Below are positions 29,288 to 38,385 of a stretch of 64,000 bases of DNA, one piece after another. The first letter of the stretch is position 1, and the number at the start of each line of letters is the position of its first letter. The stretch is taken from positions 62,001-126,000 of the forward strand of contig NZ_JAAXPO010000001.1 of NCBI RefSeq assembly GCF_012396485.1. The letters are read 5' to 3'. The notes under the pieces were generated by a model, which was not told where the DNA came from, did not search any database, and saw nothing but the letters and a program-made list of their open reading frames with translations. Source of the stretch: Leuconostoc holzapfelii (GTDB lineage Bacteria; Bacillota; Bacilli; Lactobacillales; Lactobacillaceae). The position numbers and the translations under genes are program-made.

Positions 29288-29626
29288 TTAAATCTTTTCT
29301 AGCACACCACGTGCCACCAATTCATCCACAAAGAAATGATACAATTGTACCAATTCGGCCGCATGTTGATGCTTAAAAATGTCTACGCGAACCACATCGC
29401 CAGCCGACACGGTACTCATTTTAAAGCCCGTCAGTGTTTGGTTAACTGAGACCTTTAATTGAATCGCATTAACCAAGGCCTTTTCCGGTTCAAGTGAGCG
29501 GTGTAACACATAAACGCCCGCATTATTGGTCACAAAGCCTAAATCACCGAGCGTATACTTCTTCACTTGTGGGCTGAGTTGATAAGTTGCATCCCCAGAA
29601 ATCGTCACTTGTTGATCGAAAGCCAT
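29288..29626 (-). CDS. DUF1831 family protein
   Basis: A small cytosolic protein of 112 residues from the ATG at 29,626 (MAFDQQVTISGD). An upstream GTG at 29,641 would add five residues. Family-like features are the YQLSPQVKKYTLGDLGF opening and a C-terminal helix HFFVDELVARGV. The family is widespread in Lactobacillales and structurally known but functionally unassigned; the placement is from memory of the pattern. It is first in a six-gene operon. Confidence 0.75.
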   Translation of the reverse strand: MAFDQQVTISGDATYQLSPQVKKYTLGDLGFVTNNAGVYVLHRSLEPEKALVNAIQLKVSVNQTLTGFKMSTVSAGDVVRVDIFKHQHAAELVQLYHFFVDELVARGVLEKI

Positions 29627-29657
29627 TTCTTTTTTGTACACCCACCACGCGCGTTTT

Positions 29658-29708
29658 TCAACGATCAGTTGGGTACACTTCCTCCTAAAACATACTGTCT
29701 TTATTATA
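29658..29708 (-). promoter_or_regulatory. Promoter -10 and leader of the DUF1831 operon
   Basis: A TATAAT box (29708-29703) is followed by a strong AGGAGG (29686-29681) that is far from the gene. Two bases after it, GTG opens a six-codon frame that ends TGA at 29,658 (V-Y-P-T-D-R). The short spacing makes translation uncertain. No convincing -35 box is seen because the bmp terminator occupies that place. Confidence 0.4.
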
Positions 29709-29710
29709 CC

Positions 29711-29735
29711 AAAAAAGCCCCACGATAGCGGGGCT
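29711..29735 (-). terminator. Terminator of the BMP-family gene
   Basis: AGCCCC pairs with GGGGCT around an 8-base loop, followed by T5-6 on the minus strand. It lies 27 bases after the stop. Confidence 0.85.
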
Positions 29736-29761
29736 CTCCGGCAAAATGTTGCCTGTTTGGC

Positions 29762-30877
29762 TTAAAACTTTTGATTAAATTGTGAGCCTGCTGGGTGATT
29801 AGGCACTTTAATTGTGCCAGCAATAATCGCTTTTTGTGCTTTATCAACAGCGGCCTTTTCATCTGGTGTCAGCGCTGATTCTGTTAAGTACACCCCTTGT
29901 TCCTTCAACCCATAAGCCACGGTCTGGCCACCAGGGAAGCTGTGCTTCTTATTGTAGTCGTCAGCAATATGCTTCACGCCGGCACCTACAGACGTGATAG
30001 ATGATGCCAAGGTTGATGTTTCTGACTGACCATCTTTTGACTTATAGGCGCCATCAGACTTTTGATCGCGATCAACACCAATAATGTACAAACGATCTTT
30101 TGAATCCGCTGTGAGCTTTGAGTTTTCAGCCTTGGCTTCTGAAAAGGCGCCATTGCCGACAAAACCTGCCGCAGCAAAAATCGTTTTAATGCCTGACGCA
30201 TACATCGTTGCTGCAATGGTCTTTCCTTTAGCTGAGTCAGTGAATGAATTGGCATACTGCTTTTCAACGGTTAGTGTTGGATCAGTTGCCTTCACGCCAG
30301 CTTCAAATCCAGCATCGAAAGCATCAATGATATTCCCGTGAATCCCGCCGATGAAGCCAACTGCCTTTTCGCCATTGGCTTTAGCCTTTGTCGCCGCAGC
30401 GACACCAGCAAGATAAGATGACTGTTCTGAACGGAACATCACTGAAGCAACGTTTGGTTGGTTGGTGACAATGTCATCCACCAACACAAACTTTTGCTTC
30501 GGGTTTAATTTCGCCGACTTGGTAATGGCTTGATTCAAAGAATACCCAATCCCATAGACGATCTGGTACTTCTTGCTCTTGGTAGCCAAATTAAAATTCT
30601 GGTCTAAGTCAGAATGGTCAGCCGTAGAAAAGTACGTCACCGGCGCATTTTGTCCTGCCTTCACGTGGTTTGCTGCGGCATATTGCTTCGCACCTTCCCA
30701 AGCCGATTGGTTAAATGAGTGGTCATCCACACCACCTACATCAAGTACGAGACCAAGTGAGGCCACGTTTTTTGCATTGGTTGCTTGATTAGATTGGTGT
30801 GATACACCAGCATAAATGCCGCCACCGATGATGGCTACAGCAGCAATTCCTGCGACAATTTGAGTTGATTTTTTCAT
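29762..30877 (-). CDS. BMP family substrate-binding protein (nucleoside-type), no lipobox
   Basis: A 371-residue periplasmic-binding-type protein of the BMP/PnrA/Med family, which binds nucleosides for ABC uptake. Family features are LVLDVGGVDDHSFNQSAWEG, VGFIGGIHGNIIDAFDAGFEAG and IIGVDRDQKSDG. The frame opens at 30,952, but the ATG at 30,877 follows AAGGGAG and begins a proper export signal (MKKSTQIVAGIAAVAIIGGG). There is no Cys after the hydrophobic stretch, so it would be cleaved and released or stay anchored by its N-terminal helix, unlike typical lipoprotein members. No ABC transporter genes are adjacent. Confidence 0.88.
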   Translation of the reverse strand: MKKSTQIVAGIAAVAIIGGGIYAGVSHQSNQATNAKNVASLGLVLDVGGVDDHSFNQSAWEGAKQYAAANHVKAGQNAPVTYFSTADHSDLDQNFNLATKSKKYQIVYGIGYSLNQAITKSAKLNPKQKFVLVDDIVTNQPNVASVMFRSEQSSYLAGVAAATKAKANGEKAVGFIGGIHGNIIDAFDAGFEAGVKATDPTLTVEKQYANSFTDSAKGKTIAATMYASGIKTIFAAAGFVGNGAFSEAKAENSKLTADSKDRLYIIGVDRDQKSDGAYKSKDGQSETSTLASSITSVGAGVKHIADDYNKKHSFPGGQTVAYGLKEQGVYLTESALTPDEKAAVDKAQKAIIAGTIKVPNHPAGSQFNQKF

Positions 30878-30937
30878 GGTGATTATTCTCCCTTTGTGAG
30901 GTATGCAAATGCATAGCACCGACCCCAGCTTCAAATT

Positions 30938-30970
30938 TTTACGCCACCTCAAATGATGAGATGGCGTAAA
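30938..30970 (-). other. Hairpin in the 5' leader of the BMP-family gene
   Basis: A 14-bp stem (30938-30951 with 30957-30970) has one position that pairs as G-U only on the minus strand. It stands just after the predicted start of transcription and is not followed by a T run, so it is more likely a leader structure than a terminator. A second short hairpin (about 30,902-30,915) follows. Confidence 0.5.
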
Positions 30971-30981
30971 TACTAGCTTCT

Positions 30982-31009
30982 ATTATACGTGTTCTACTGA
31001 CCAAAACAA
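30982..31009 (-). promoter_or_regulatory. Likely promoter of the BMP-family gene
   Basis: TATAAT (30987-30982) and TTGTTT (31009-31004) are separated by 16 bases on the minus strand. They give a leader of about 100 bases. Confidence 0.5.
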
Positions 31010-31050
31010 GGTCAAATCATGGGCTTGACAGGTTGGAAAATGTTCGGGTT

Positions 31051-32499
31051 TTAATATTCTTCTGGTGCGAGTGGTGCATCATTTGGCTTCACAACAAAGC
31101 GTAAGCCCTTGGGAAAGAAATTCTTGATTTGACCATCCACAAACTTCCCCCAACCAACACCATTCCCATTTGCTGTCATCACAACCCAACCTTTTTGTAT
31201 TGGTACATCTGGTCGAATAACATCGCCATGAACAAATTTTGCCCAATCGGCCGTATCCAACGCATAGGTTTGCACAAAGGCTTTGGGTGGTAGTGCTAAC
31301 GCTAAAGCATGCGCTGGTTCAAAGCGATTCTTCTTAAATGTGCCAAGTTCAAGCCCAAGGCGTAAAATTTTCATCCCCGTGATATCTGGTGTTTCAACCG
31401 GTGCCAGATACAAGCGATCCCCGAATAAGGTAAACGTGCGGCCTGCCAGATCAAAATCAACCAGCGTATCTGATAAAAACGCGGTCACAATTTGTTCTTG
31501 CGCCCGACTCAGCGGACTGGGGACTAATGGTTTCACGTTAACATCTGTCACGGCAGCCGTTGCACTTTTTTGTAACTTGGCCACAAAATGCCCTTCGCCT
31601 TGCAAGACTTGTGGCCACAAACGCGCAGTCTTTGCCAGTTCGATCTGATCAACGGTTGTACTTTCAGATGTCTGACCCGCAGTATAATCATGATCTGCCC
31701 AAGCCGGCCGGCCATCACTAACATGTGTATGGGCTGGCTTTTCAATTGATAAGAGGGTCATCTCAGGATATTCTTGCATCAACCAAGCAATCATTTGTTC
31801 ATCTTCTTCTGGGGCAAACGTGCATGTTGAGTAGACGATTTGTCCCCCAGGACGTAACATTTTCATGGCCTCTTGTAAAATTTCCCGTTGTAAATCGGCT
31901 AATTCATGTGGGAAATCTTGATGCCACTGCGCGACTGCCGCTGGATTTTTGCGAAACATGCCTTCGCCAGAACATGGTGCATCTAACAAAATTTTGTCAA
32001 AAAATTGCGGCAGTTTCGCACTTAATTCAGCTGGTGCATGTGAACTCACGATGCTATTTTGCACGCCCATCCGTTCAATATTTTCACTTAAAATCTTGGC
32101 GCGATTCATGAAAATTTCATTCGCCCAAAGCAAGCCATCTTGTTGCATAAAAGCTGCGAGGTGGGTTGTTTTGCCACCAGGAGCAGCGGCAAGATCTAAC
32201 ACGCGCTCACCAGGCTGTGGTTGGAGCACCTCACCTACAAACTGCGCAGATGGTTCTTGTGAATACACCACACCGGTCACATGGTCAACACTGTGACCAG
32301 AGACTGCCCCAAAATGCCCCCACTGCCCGTATGGTACTGGGCCATGGTCGGGTGTATCACTAACGATGGGATGTGCTTTAAGAGGATTAATCCGATACGC
32401 TTTTTGAACTTGATCATCAAATGTGTCAAAAAACGCTGGGGCTTCGTCACCTAATAAGCGTGTATATTTACTGATAAAATCTGTTGGTAAATTGGTCAT
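31051..32499 (-). CDS. rsmF: RsmF/NOL1-NOP2-Sun family RNA m5C methyltransferase
   Basis: A 482-residue SAM-dependent cytosine-C5 RNA methyltransferase, probably acting on 16S rRNA. The SAM site is LDLAAAPGGKTTH, motif IV is LLDAPCSGEGMFRK (catalytic Cys after Pro) and motif VI is YSTCTFAPEE (second Cys). The C-terminal ~170 residues form the PUA-like RNA-binding extension of the RsmF/YebU-type proteins. The ATG overlaps the rbsK stop by one base (TGATG). Confidence 0.9.
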   Translation of the reverse strand: MTNLPTDFISKYTRLLGDEAPAFFDTFDDQVQKAYRINPLKAHPIVSDTPDHGPVPYGQWGHFGAVSGHSVDHVTGVVYSQEPSAQFVGEVLQPQPGERVLDLAAAPGGKTTHLAAFMQQDGLLWANEIFMNRAKILSENIERMGVQNSIVSSHAPAELSAKLPQFFDKILLDAPCSGEGMFRKNPAAVAQWHQDFPHELADLQREILQEAMKMLRPGGQIVYSTCTFAPEEDEQMIAWLMQEYPEMTLLSIEKPAHTHVSDGRPAWADHDYTAGQTSESTTVDQIELAKTARLWPQVLQGEGHFVAKLQKSATAAVTDVNVKPLVPSPLSRAQEQIVTAFLSDTLVDFDLAGRTFTLFGDRLYLAPVETPDITGMKILRLGLELGTFKKNRFEPAHALALALPPKAFVQTYALDTADWAKFVHGDVIRPDVPIQKGWVVMTANGNGVGWGKFVDGQIKNFFPKGLRFVVKPNDAPLAPEEY

Positions 32500-33410
32500 C
32501 AGAACTGGTCCACTTCATCTCGGGTTGGAATTGACGGAATTGCCCCGTGGCGCGTGACTGCAATGGCACTTGCTGTACTTGCACGGTCAACTGCTTGCGC
32601 TAAATTATGCATGTCTGGTGCTAATTCATTGGCGAGTGTCCCAATAAAAGTGTCACCAGCCGCTGTCGTATCGACCGCCGCTACTTTCTTAGGCTTAGCC
32701 CACCACCGTTGGTCGCCATCGGCAATAAAGGCCCCCGCATCACCAAGTGTGATGATACTGCGAGGGATCCCCATCGCCAAAAGCGCATCACTGACTTGAT
32801 TTAACACAGTCTCATCATTGGTCACTGGGATACCTGTCAATAATTGGGCTTCCGTTTCATTTGGCAAAATGATATCTGTCAAACTAGCCAACGTCGGGGT
32901 AATGTCATAAACTGCGGGTGCTGGGTTCAACACTGTTTGCACATCGTGTGTTTTAGCCAGCTTAAACGCCGCTGTGATGACGTCAAGTGGGACTTCAAAT
33001 TGCGCAATTAATGTATCCGCCTGGGCAATGATTGCCTCATCTAAATCCGCTAGTGTGAGCGCTTGGTTGGCACCACCATGGATTAAAATTGTGTTCGCAC
33101 CGTTTGCTTGTAGCATGATATAGGCCGATCCGGTTGGTACTTGGGGATTGACGGTCACCGCTGAAACATCCACCCCATTGTCTTGCAACGTTTGACGCAT
33201 AAACGTCCCGTTGGCATCTTGACCAACAGCGCCGATAAAATCAACCTGTGCCCCTTGTCGCGCAGCGGCAACCGCTTGGTTGGCGCCCTTACCGCCTGGT
33301 GCGGTGGCAACGTCAGTTAACGCCATTGTTTCACCTACTAAAGGCATCCGCGGCATCTTCATAATGCTATCAACATTCAGACTGCCTAAGACCACAATTT
33401 TTTTTGCCAT
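32499..33410 (-). CDS. rbsK: Ribokinase
   Basis: A 303-residue PfkB-family sugar kinase that phosphorylates ribose to ribose 5-phosphate. The features are GSLNVDSIMKMPRMPLVGET, the GGKGANQAVAAARQGA sugar-binding motif and the C-terminal DTTAAGDTFIGTLA with the catalytic Asp. No ribose transporter is next to it. The ATG lacks its own ribosome-binding site; a small upstream frame with a strong one ends 5 bases before it, so translation may be coupled. The product could feed PRPP synthesis. Confidence 0.92.
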   Translation of the reverse strand: MAKKIVVLGSLNVDSIMKMPRMPLVGETMALTDVATAPGGKGANQAVAAARQGAQVDFIGAVGQDANGTFMRQTLQDNGVDVSAVTVNPQVPTGSAYIMLQANGANTILIHGGANQALTLADLDEAIIAQADTLIAQFEVPLDVITAAFKLAKTHDVQTVLNPAPAVYDITPTLASLTDIILPNETEAQLLTGIPVTNDETVLNQVSDALLAMGIPRSIITLGDAGAFIADGDQRWWAKPKKVAAVDTTAAGDTFIGTLANELAPDMHNLAQAVDRASTASAIAVTRHGAIPSIPTRDEVDQF

Positions 33411-33415
33411 GATTG

Positions 33416-33466
33416 CTATTCACGATCTGCCACACTACCCATAGCTTGGGCAATGTCACAAATCAC
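33416..33466 (-). CDS. Possible 16-codon leader peptide ahead of rbsK
   Basis: GTG at 33,466 follows GGAGG by only three bases and opens a frame of 16 codons (V-I-C-D-I-A-Q-A-M-G-S-V-A-D-R-E) ending TAG at 33,416. The stop lies five bases before the rbsK ATG. The spacing is shorter than ideal, so it is a candidate only. Confidence 0.3.
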   Translation of the reverse strand: MICDIAQAMGSVADRE

Positions 33467-33490
33467 TTTCCTCCGTGTCATTTCCCTTCT

Positions 33491-33499
33491 ATCATACCA
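33491..33499 (-). promoter_or_regulatory. Extended -10 promoter of rbsK-rsmF
   Basis: TGG followed directly by TATGAT on the minus strand makes an extended -10. The -35 place falls in the T run of the psiE terminator. Confidence 0.35.
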
Positions 33500-33513
33500 T
33501 GTTTAAACCATGC

Positions 33514-33539
33514 AAAAAAGCACGGCTAGCCGTGCTTTT
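33514..33539 (-). terminator. Terminator of the uppS-psiE operon
   Basis: A fully palindromic 24-base sequence (AAAAGCACGGC and its complement) follows psiE and ends in T6 on the minus strand. Confidence 0.85.
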
Positions 33540-33567
33540 CAAACGTTTTTCACTCAAAAATGATAAA

Positions 33568-33993
33568 TTAAAGTGTCGTACGGTGCATTTTGCCCTTTTC
33601 TCGGAAATAACGATAAATCGTTAACGCCACGACCAAGATACCAATCGATAACGCCAACAACAACGTTTTCATGGTTTGATCATGATAAACCAAAATCGCC
33701 CGAATCAATGCCGTTACCCCAATGTAAAGGAAACTTTCCATTGAAATATGCGCATCTTTAATAAAGTACTCGCGTACCAAGCTCATAAATTCGAAGAACA
33801 AAAAAACTGCCAACGTGGCATCGGTAATTTGCCCAAAGTGCGCCCGCATGTCGTTGACGCTTAAGAGTAAATAGGCCAAATTATAGATTTCTCGCAATAA
33901 AAAGCCAAAAATCACCACCCCAATCACAATCATGAGGACATTTAAGACATATTCAAAATAATTGGCCACTTTTTGGTGCCATTCGTGTTTCAT
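33568..33993 (-). CDS. psiE: PsiE family phosphate-starvation-type membrane protein
   Basis: A 141-residue membrane protein with four hydrophobic helices and the family segments FFEFMSLVREYFIKDAHISMESFLYIGVTALIR. The function is unknown; the E. coli namesake is induced by phosphate starvation. It starts 25 bases after polC behind a CGGAG site, so it is the tail of that operon, and a terminator follows. Confidence 0.85.
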   Translation of the reverse strand: MKHEWHQKVANYFEYVLNVLMIVIGVVIFGFLLREIYNLAYLLLSVNDMRAHFGQITDATLAVFLFFEFMSLVREYFIKDAHISMESFLYIGVTALIRAILVYHDQTMKTLLLALSIGILVVALTIYRYFREKGKMHRTTL

Positions 33994-34018
33994 ACTTCAC
34001 GCTCCGTTATTCTAGTCG

Positions 34019-37000
34019 TTAAAAATCAAATAAGCTCAATTGATTTTCATCCGGCATCCCGTCTAAGACTGAATTTTTCGTCAAATAATCAATGACAGTT
34101 TGCGACACCTTGCCGCGCTTTTTCAAATCTTCCTTACTTAAAAATGGCTTTTCTTGTCGCGCCACAATAATCTGCTTGGCCACGTTATCTCCCAAACTTG
34201 GCACCGCTGAAAACGGCGGAATTAACGTGTCGCCATCAATGACCCACTCGCTGGCTTCTGACTTGTACAAGTCAACCATTGAGAACGTGATGCCACGTTC
34301 CAAGGCTTCGTTAGCCATTTCCAGCACCGTCAAAAGATTTTTGTCACCAACCGTGGCATCATTTCCCAGCGCCCGCAGCCGCTTTAAGGCTTCTTTAGTG
34401 GCATTTTTTCCGCGGCTCATCGCCACAATATCAAATTGGTCTGCGCGCACTGAGAAGTACGTCGCATAATAAATCGTTGGGAAATAGACTTTAAAATAAG
34501 CAATCCGCAAGGCCATCAAAACATAGGCCGCCGCGTGGGCACGTGGGAACATATACTTGATTTTAAGCATCGATTGGATATACCATTCTGGAATCTTTGC
34601 TTCACGTAATTGGGCCTGATATTCATCTGTAATGCCTTTCCCTTTACGCACTTTTTCCATCACGTTAAAGGCATCTGCGGCCGGAAAGCCCCAGTTAATC
34701 AAATCCGTCATGATCTTATCACGGGTTCCAATCACGGTCCCAATCGTTGCGGTGCCATTTTCAATTAATTCATTGGCATTCCCTAACCACACATCCGTGC
34801 CGTGGGACAAACCAGAAATTTGCAGTAATTCAGAATAATTGTGTGGTTGCGTTTCTTCCAGCATCCCCCGCACAAAGTTGGTCCCAAATTCCGGCAAGCC
34901 AAGCGTGCCAGTTTTTGAAAAAATCTGTTCTGGCGTCACGCCTAACGCTTTGGGTGAGGTAAACAAACTCAAGACACCCGGGTCATTGACTGGAATGGAT
35001 TGCGGATCAATCCCCGACATATCCTTTAACGTTCGCACCATGGTTGGATCATCATGACCCAAAATATCCATTTTCAACAAATTATCGTGAATCGAATGAT
35101 AATCCATGTGCGTGGTTTGCCAAAGTGATTTTTGATCATCGGCTGGGTATTGAACCGGCGTGAAATCATAGACATCATATTCCCGGGGCACAATCAAAAT
35201 CCCACCCGGATGTTGCCCAGTCGTACGCTTGACCCCAGTAATCCCTTGAGCCAAGCGTTCCACTTCGGTACCGCGATAATGCTTATCATGATCGCGTTCA
35301 AAACCTTTGACATAACCAAATGCTGTTTTTTCAGCCACGGTCGCAATCGTGCCAGCGCGGTAGACATTGTGTTCGCCGAACAAAACTTTCATGTAATTGT
35401 GGGCAATTGGCTGGTAATCTCCTGAAAAGTTCAAATCGATATCGGGCACCTTGTCCCCTTTGAAGCCCATGAAGGTTTCAAAAGGAATGTTCTGGCCATC
35501 ACCGATTAACATTTCACCCGGATGATTGGGATCAGGTTTATCTGGTAAATCGTAACCCGATTCATAGATTTTTGGATCAGCGAGTTCAAAATAATCCCCA
35601 TGCGCACTGCGGTAATGCGGCGCAAACGGATTAACTTCCGTAATCCCAGACATCGTTGCCACAAATGATGAGCCAACCGAACCACGTGAGCCAACCAGAT
35701 AGCCATCTTTGTTCGACTTTTCAACCAAGCGTTGGGCAATCATGTAGTGCGGCGCAAAGCCGTTGCCAATAATGGCTTTTAATTCTTGGTCAATGCGTGC
35801 TTGAATGACATCAGGCACCGGATCGCCGTACCATTTTTTGGCCGTTTCCAGTGTCCGCTGGGTTAATTCCTCACCTGCGGTGGGAATGTTTGGCGGGTAC
35901 GAACCACTTTTTAGCGGTGCAACCGTCTCTAAACGATCCGCAATCAGATGCGTATTATCAATCACAACCTTTTTCGCCAGTTCCTCACCCAAAAACGCGT
36001 AATCATCTAGTAATTCTTGCGTCGTTTTAAAGTAGAGTGCTGGCAAAGCTGTCCGATTTTTTGGATTACCCGGCTGGGTAGCAATTAAGATTTGCCGGTA
36101 AATGCGGTCTTCAGGATTCGTATATTTAATATCACCCGTGACCACAACTGGCTTGTCCAATTCATCCCCAATGGCCACCATATCCCGCAAAATATCGTGT
36201 AATTTATTAGTATCGGCAATCAAGCTCGATTCGATCATCGGCGCATAATTGGCCGTGGGTTGTATTTCAATAAAGTCATAATACGCGGCCTTTTCTAACG
36301 CGGCGTCATAACCCTTTTCAATCAATGTGACAATCACATCACCCCCCGTGTCCCCCGTTCCCACTAACAAACCGTCACGGTGTTGTTCCAAAACAGAACG
36401 GGGAATGCGTGGCACGCGCGCAAAGAATTCAAGGTTTGACCGAGACACTAATTCATACAGATGCTTTAAACCAACTGCGTTTTTCACCAACAAAGTGGCA
36501 TGAACGGGTCGGCCGTGTTGCCACGCCTTGCCTTCTGTCATATGGTCATTGAGCTGTTGATGGGTGGTCAGATCATAGCGTTCTTTAGCCTCTTTCATCA
36601 GACGCCAAGCAATATGCCCCGTCGTTTCCGAATCAAAAATAGCCCGGTGTGCTTGTTCAAGATTAATATTAAAGCGCTTGGCAATCGTGCCAAGTCGGTA
36701 AGATTTGTAATCAGGGTAAAGCCAACGGGTAAATGGCAAGGTATCAATCACTGGATTACTGATGGCCGGTTTTTGATAACGCGCATACGCCGCATTCATA
36801 AAGCCAATATCAAAGGTCACGTTATGCCCAATCAGCACCGCATCGCCAACCCAATCCCGGAAGCGTTGAATGACATCAACTTCCGGATCGGCATTGGCAA
36901 CCATTGAATCGGTAATTGAGGTCAGTTCAGTCGTAAATTCTGACAAAGGAAAACCTGGGTTGATGTATTCTGAGAATTGGTCCACCACGTTGCCCAGCTG

Positions 37001-38332
37001 CATTTTAACCGCAGATAATTCAATGATTTTATCCGTGACGGCCGATAGCCCCGTGGTTTCCAAATCGAAAGCGACAAAGGTTGTCTCTGGTCCAAGTAAT
37101 GGGACATCTGCCAAGTTAAACGCAATGGGTTCACCATCTTCAACGAGATTGGCTTCCATCCCATAAATCATTTTGAGATCATTTTTCTTGCCGGCAGCCA
37201 CAGCTTCTGGAAAACCTTGCACGTTGGCTGTGTCCATGACACCAAGCGCCGTTTGTCCCCAACTTTTAGCGAGTTTTGCTACCGCGGCGTAATCCGTCAC
37301 TGCGTCCATTGTTGACATGTTGGTATGCACATGCAACTCAATATGCTTTTTATCCCCTTGATACGTTTCAGCGCGGTTTTCATGCGTAATGACTTGTAAA
37401 TCATAAATATTTAAGACTAGTTCGCGGGCATAGGTGTCTTCTTGCACATTACCAGACATCCGAACCCACAGCCCGGTTTTTAACCCGTCAAACACCGCTT
37501 CATCGATCTCATTATTGGAAAACTTTTTGGCTGCAATCGCACTTGAATAATCCGTCACTTTGATGGTCATCAATTTACGGCCCGAACGCAACTCACGTAC
37601 TTCATTGGCAAAAATATACCCTTCAACAACCACCCGATTTTCTTCGCCTTCAATGGTATCTAAGCGCGTAATTTCAGCATCAGCGGCGATTTTTCGGCCG
37701 AGTGTTAACGGTACCCCTTCGGCTGAAGTTTTGGGCTTAGCCTGTTCAGTGGCTTGAATCGCCTTTTGCAAATCCTCATGGGCTTTGGCGTGGTGCATCG
37801 CCACGCTTTCTTCAATCTGTTGTGCTAAGGCGTCGTCCTGCTGCGGGGTTAGCATTAATTCAGGAAAGCCATAGGTTTGATAGGCCGAAGCAATGGATTG
37901 CAATGCCTCGGCTGTGAGCGCATTGTATAAGAGTTGTGCGCCAACTGCAACACCAAAATGTTGCGCCCCAATTGGCCGCAACATGGTATTACTGGTTAAT
38001 TGTTGACTCGCCGCATGATTAAGGGTGGAATCGGCCAACGCAATATGCCAGTAATCGTTCACTTGGCGCTCATCGATGGCCTGAAGCGGTGTTTGAATCA
38101 CGAGGTGAGTCTGCGCGATAATGGTAAAGGCAGCCTTTAATTGCTGTCGGAACTGCAAAAACACATGCACTGGTAAAATATCATGCAATTCAACATGAAA
38201 AGTCCACGTTTTGGCTTGTTTTGAAACAACGACTTGCGCTAAGCGACCGCCAGCAAAAAAAGCTTTCACGTCATCGGCTAGCTGAACTTGAGCCATCAGA
38301 TGTTGCAGTTGTTCTTCTTGAGATATTGCCAT
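34019..38332 (-). CDS. polC: DNA polymerase III alpha subunit, PolC type
   Basis: The replicative polymerase of low-GC Gram-positives, 1437 residues. An N-terminal domain and an OB fold precede a PHP domain (IELHVHTNMSTMDAVTDY, from ~334) that is split by the proofreading exonuclease (FVAFDLETTGLS near 420, with later IGHNVTFDIGFMN and HRAIFDSETT). The polymerase palm shows VPDIDLNFSGDYQ near 964, and the C-terminus ends in a DQLSLFDF-like clamp-binding tail (NQLSLFDF). The ATG has AAGGGGG in front. It follows proS behind a weak hairpin, and ends the uppS-cdsA-rseP-proS-polC-psiE series. Confidence 0.97.
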   Translation of the reverse strand: MAISQEEQLQHLMAQVQLADDVKAFFAGGRLAQVVVSKQAKTWTFHVELHDILPVHVFLQFRQQLKAAFTIIAQTHLVIQTPLQAIDERQVNDYWHIALADSTLNHAASQQLTSNTMLRPIGAQHFGVAVGAQLLYNALTAEALQSIASAYQTYGFPELMLTPQQDDALAQQIEESVAMHHAKAHEDLQKAIQATEQAKPKTSAEGVPLTLGRKIAADAEITRLDTIEGEENRVVVEGYIFANEVRELRSGRKLMTIKVTDYSSAIAAKKFSNNEIDEAVFDGLKTGLWVRMSGNVQEDTYARELVLNIYDLQVITHENRAETYQGDKKHIELHVHTNMSTMDAVTDYAAVAKLAKSWGQTALGVMDTANVQGFPEAVAAGKKNDLKMIYGMEANLVEDGEPIAFNLADVPLLGPETTFVAFDLETTGLSAVTDKIIELSAVKMQLGNVVDQFSEYINPGFPLSEFTTELTSITDSMVANADPEVDVIQRFRDWVGDAVLIGHNVTFDIGFMNAAYARYQKPAISNPVIDTLPFTRWLYPDYKSYRLGTIAKRFNINLEQAHRAIFDSETTGHIAWRLMKEAKERYDLTTHQQLNDHMTEGKAWQHGRPVHATLLVKNAVGLKHLYELVSRSNLEFFARVPRIPRSVLEQHRDGLLVGTGDTGGDVIVTLIEKGYDAALEKAAYYDFIEIQPTANYAPMIESSLIADTNKLHDILRDMVAIGDELDKPVVVTGDIKYTNPEDRIYRQILIATQPGNPKNRTALPALYFKTTQELLDDYAFLGEELAKKVVIDNTHLIADRLETVAPLKSGSYPPNIPTAGEELTQRTLETAKKWYGDPVPDVIQARIDQELKAIIGNGFAPHYMIAQRLVEKSNKDGYLVGSRGSVGSSFVATMSGITEVNPFAPHYRSAHGDYFELADPKIYESGYDLPDKPDPNHPGEMLIGDGQNIPFETFMGFKGDKVPDIDLNFSGDYQPIAHNYMKVLFGEHNVYRAGTIATVAEKTAFGYVKGFERDHDKHYRGTEVERLAQGITGVKRTTGQHPGGILIVPREYDVYDFTPVQYPADDQKSLWQTTHMDYHSIHDNLLKMDILGHDDPTMVRTLKDMSGIDPQSIPVNDPGVLSLFTSPKALGVTPEQIFSKTGTLGLPEFGTNFVRGMLEETQPHNYSELLQISGLSHGTDVWLGNANELIENGTATIGTVIGTRDKIMTDLINWGFPAADAFNVMEKVRKGKGITDEYQAQLREAKIPEWYIQSMLKIKYMFPRAHAAAYVLMALRIAYFKVYFPTIYYATYFSVRADQFDIVAMSRGKNATKEALKRLRALGNDATVGDKNLLTVLEMANEALERGITFSMVDLYKSEASEWVIDGDTLIPPFSAVPSLGDNVAKQIIVARQEKPFLSKEDLKKRGKVSQTVIDYLTKNSVLDGMPDENQLSLFDF

Positions 38333-38353
38333 GTCGCCCCCTTATTTCTTGAT

Positions 38354-38376
38354 TAAAAAAACCGAAACGAGTCGGT
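38354..38376 (-). terminator. Weak hairpin with T run between proS and polC
   Basis: A 5-bp stem (38361-38365 with 38372-38376) is followed by seven T on the minus strand. It is short, so it may only attenuate transcription into polC. Confidence 0.5.
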
Positions 38377-38385
38377 CTTTTGTCT

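Noticed and set aside
30902-30970. Purine riboswitch ahead of the BMP-family gene
   Set aside because: The conserved purine-aptamer loops and junction bases are not visible; only simple hairpins are.
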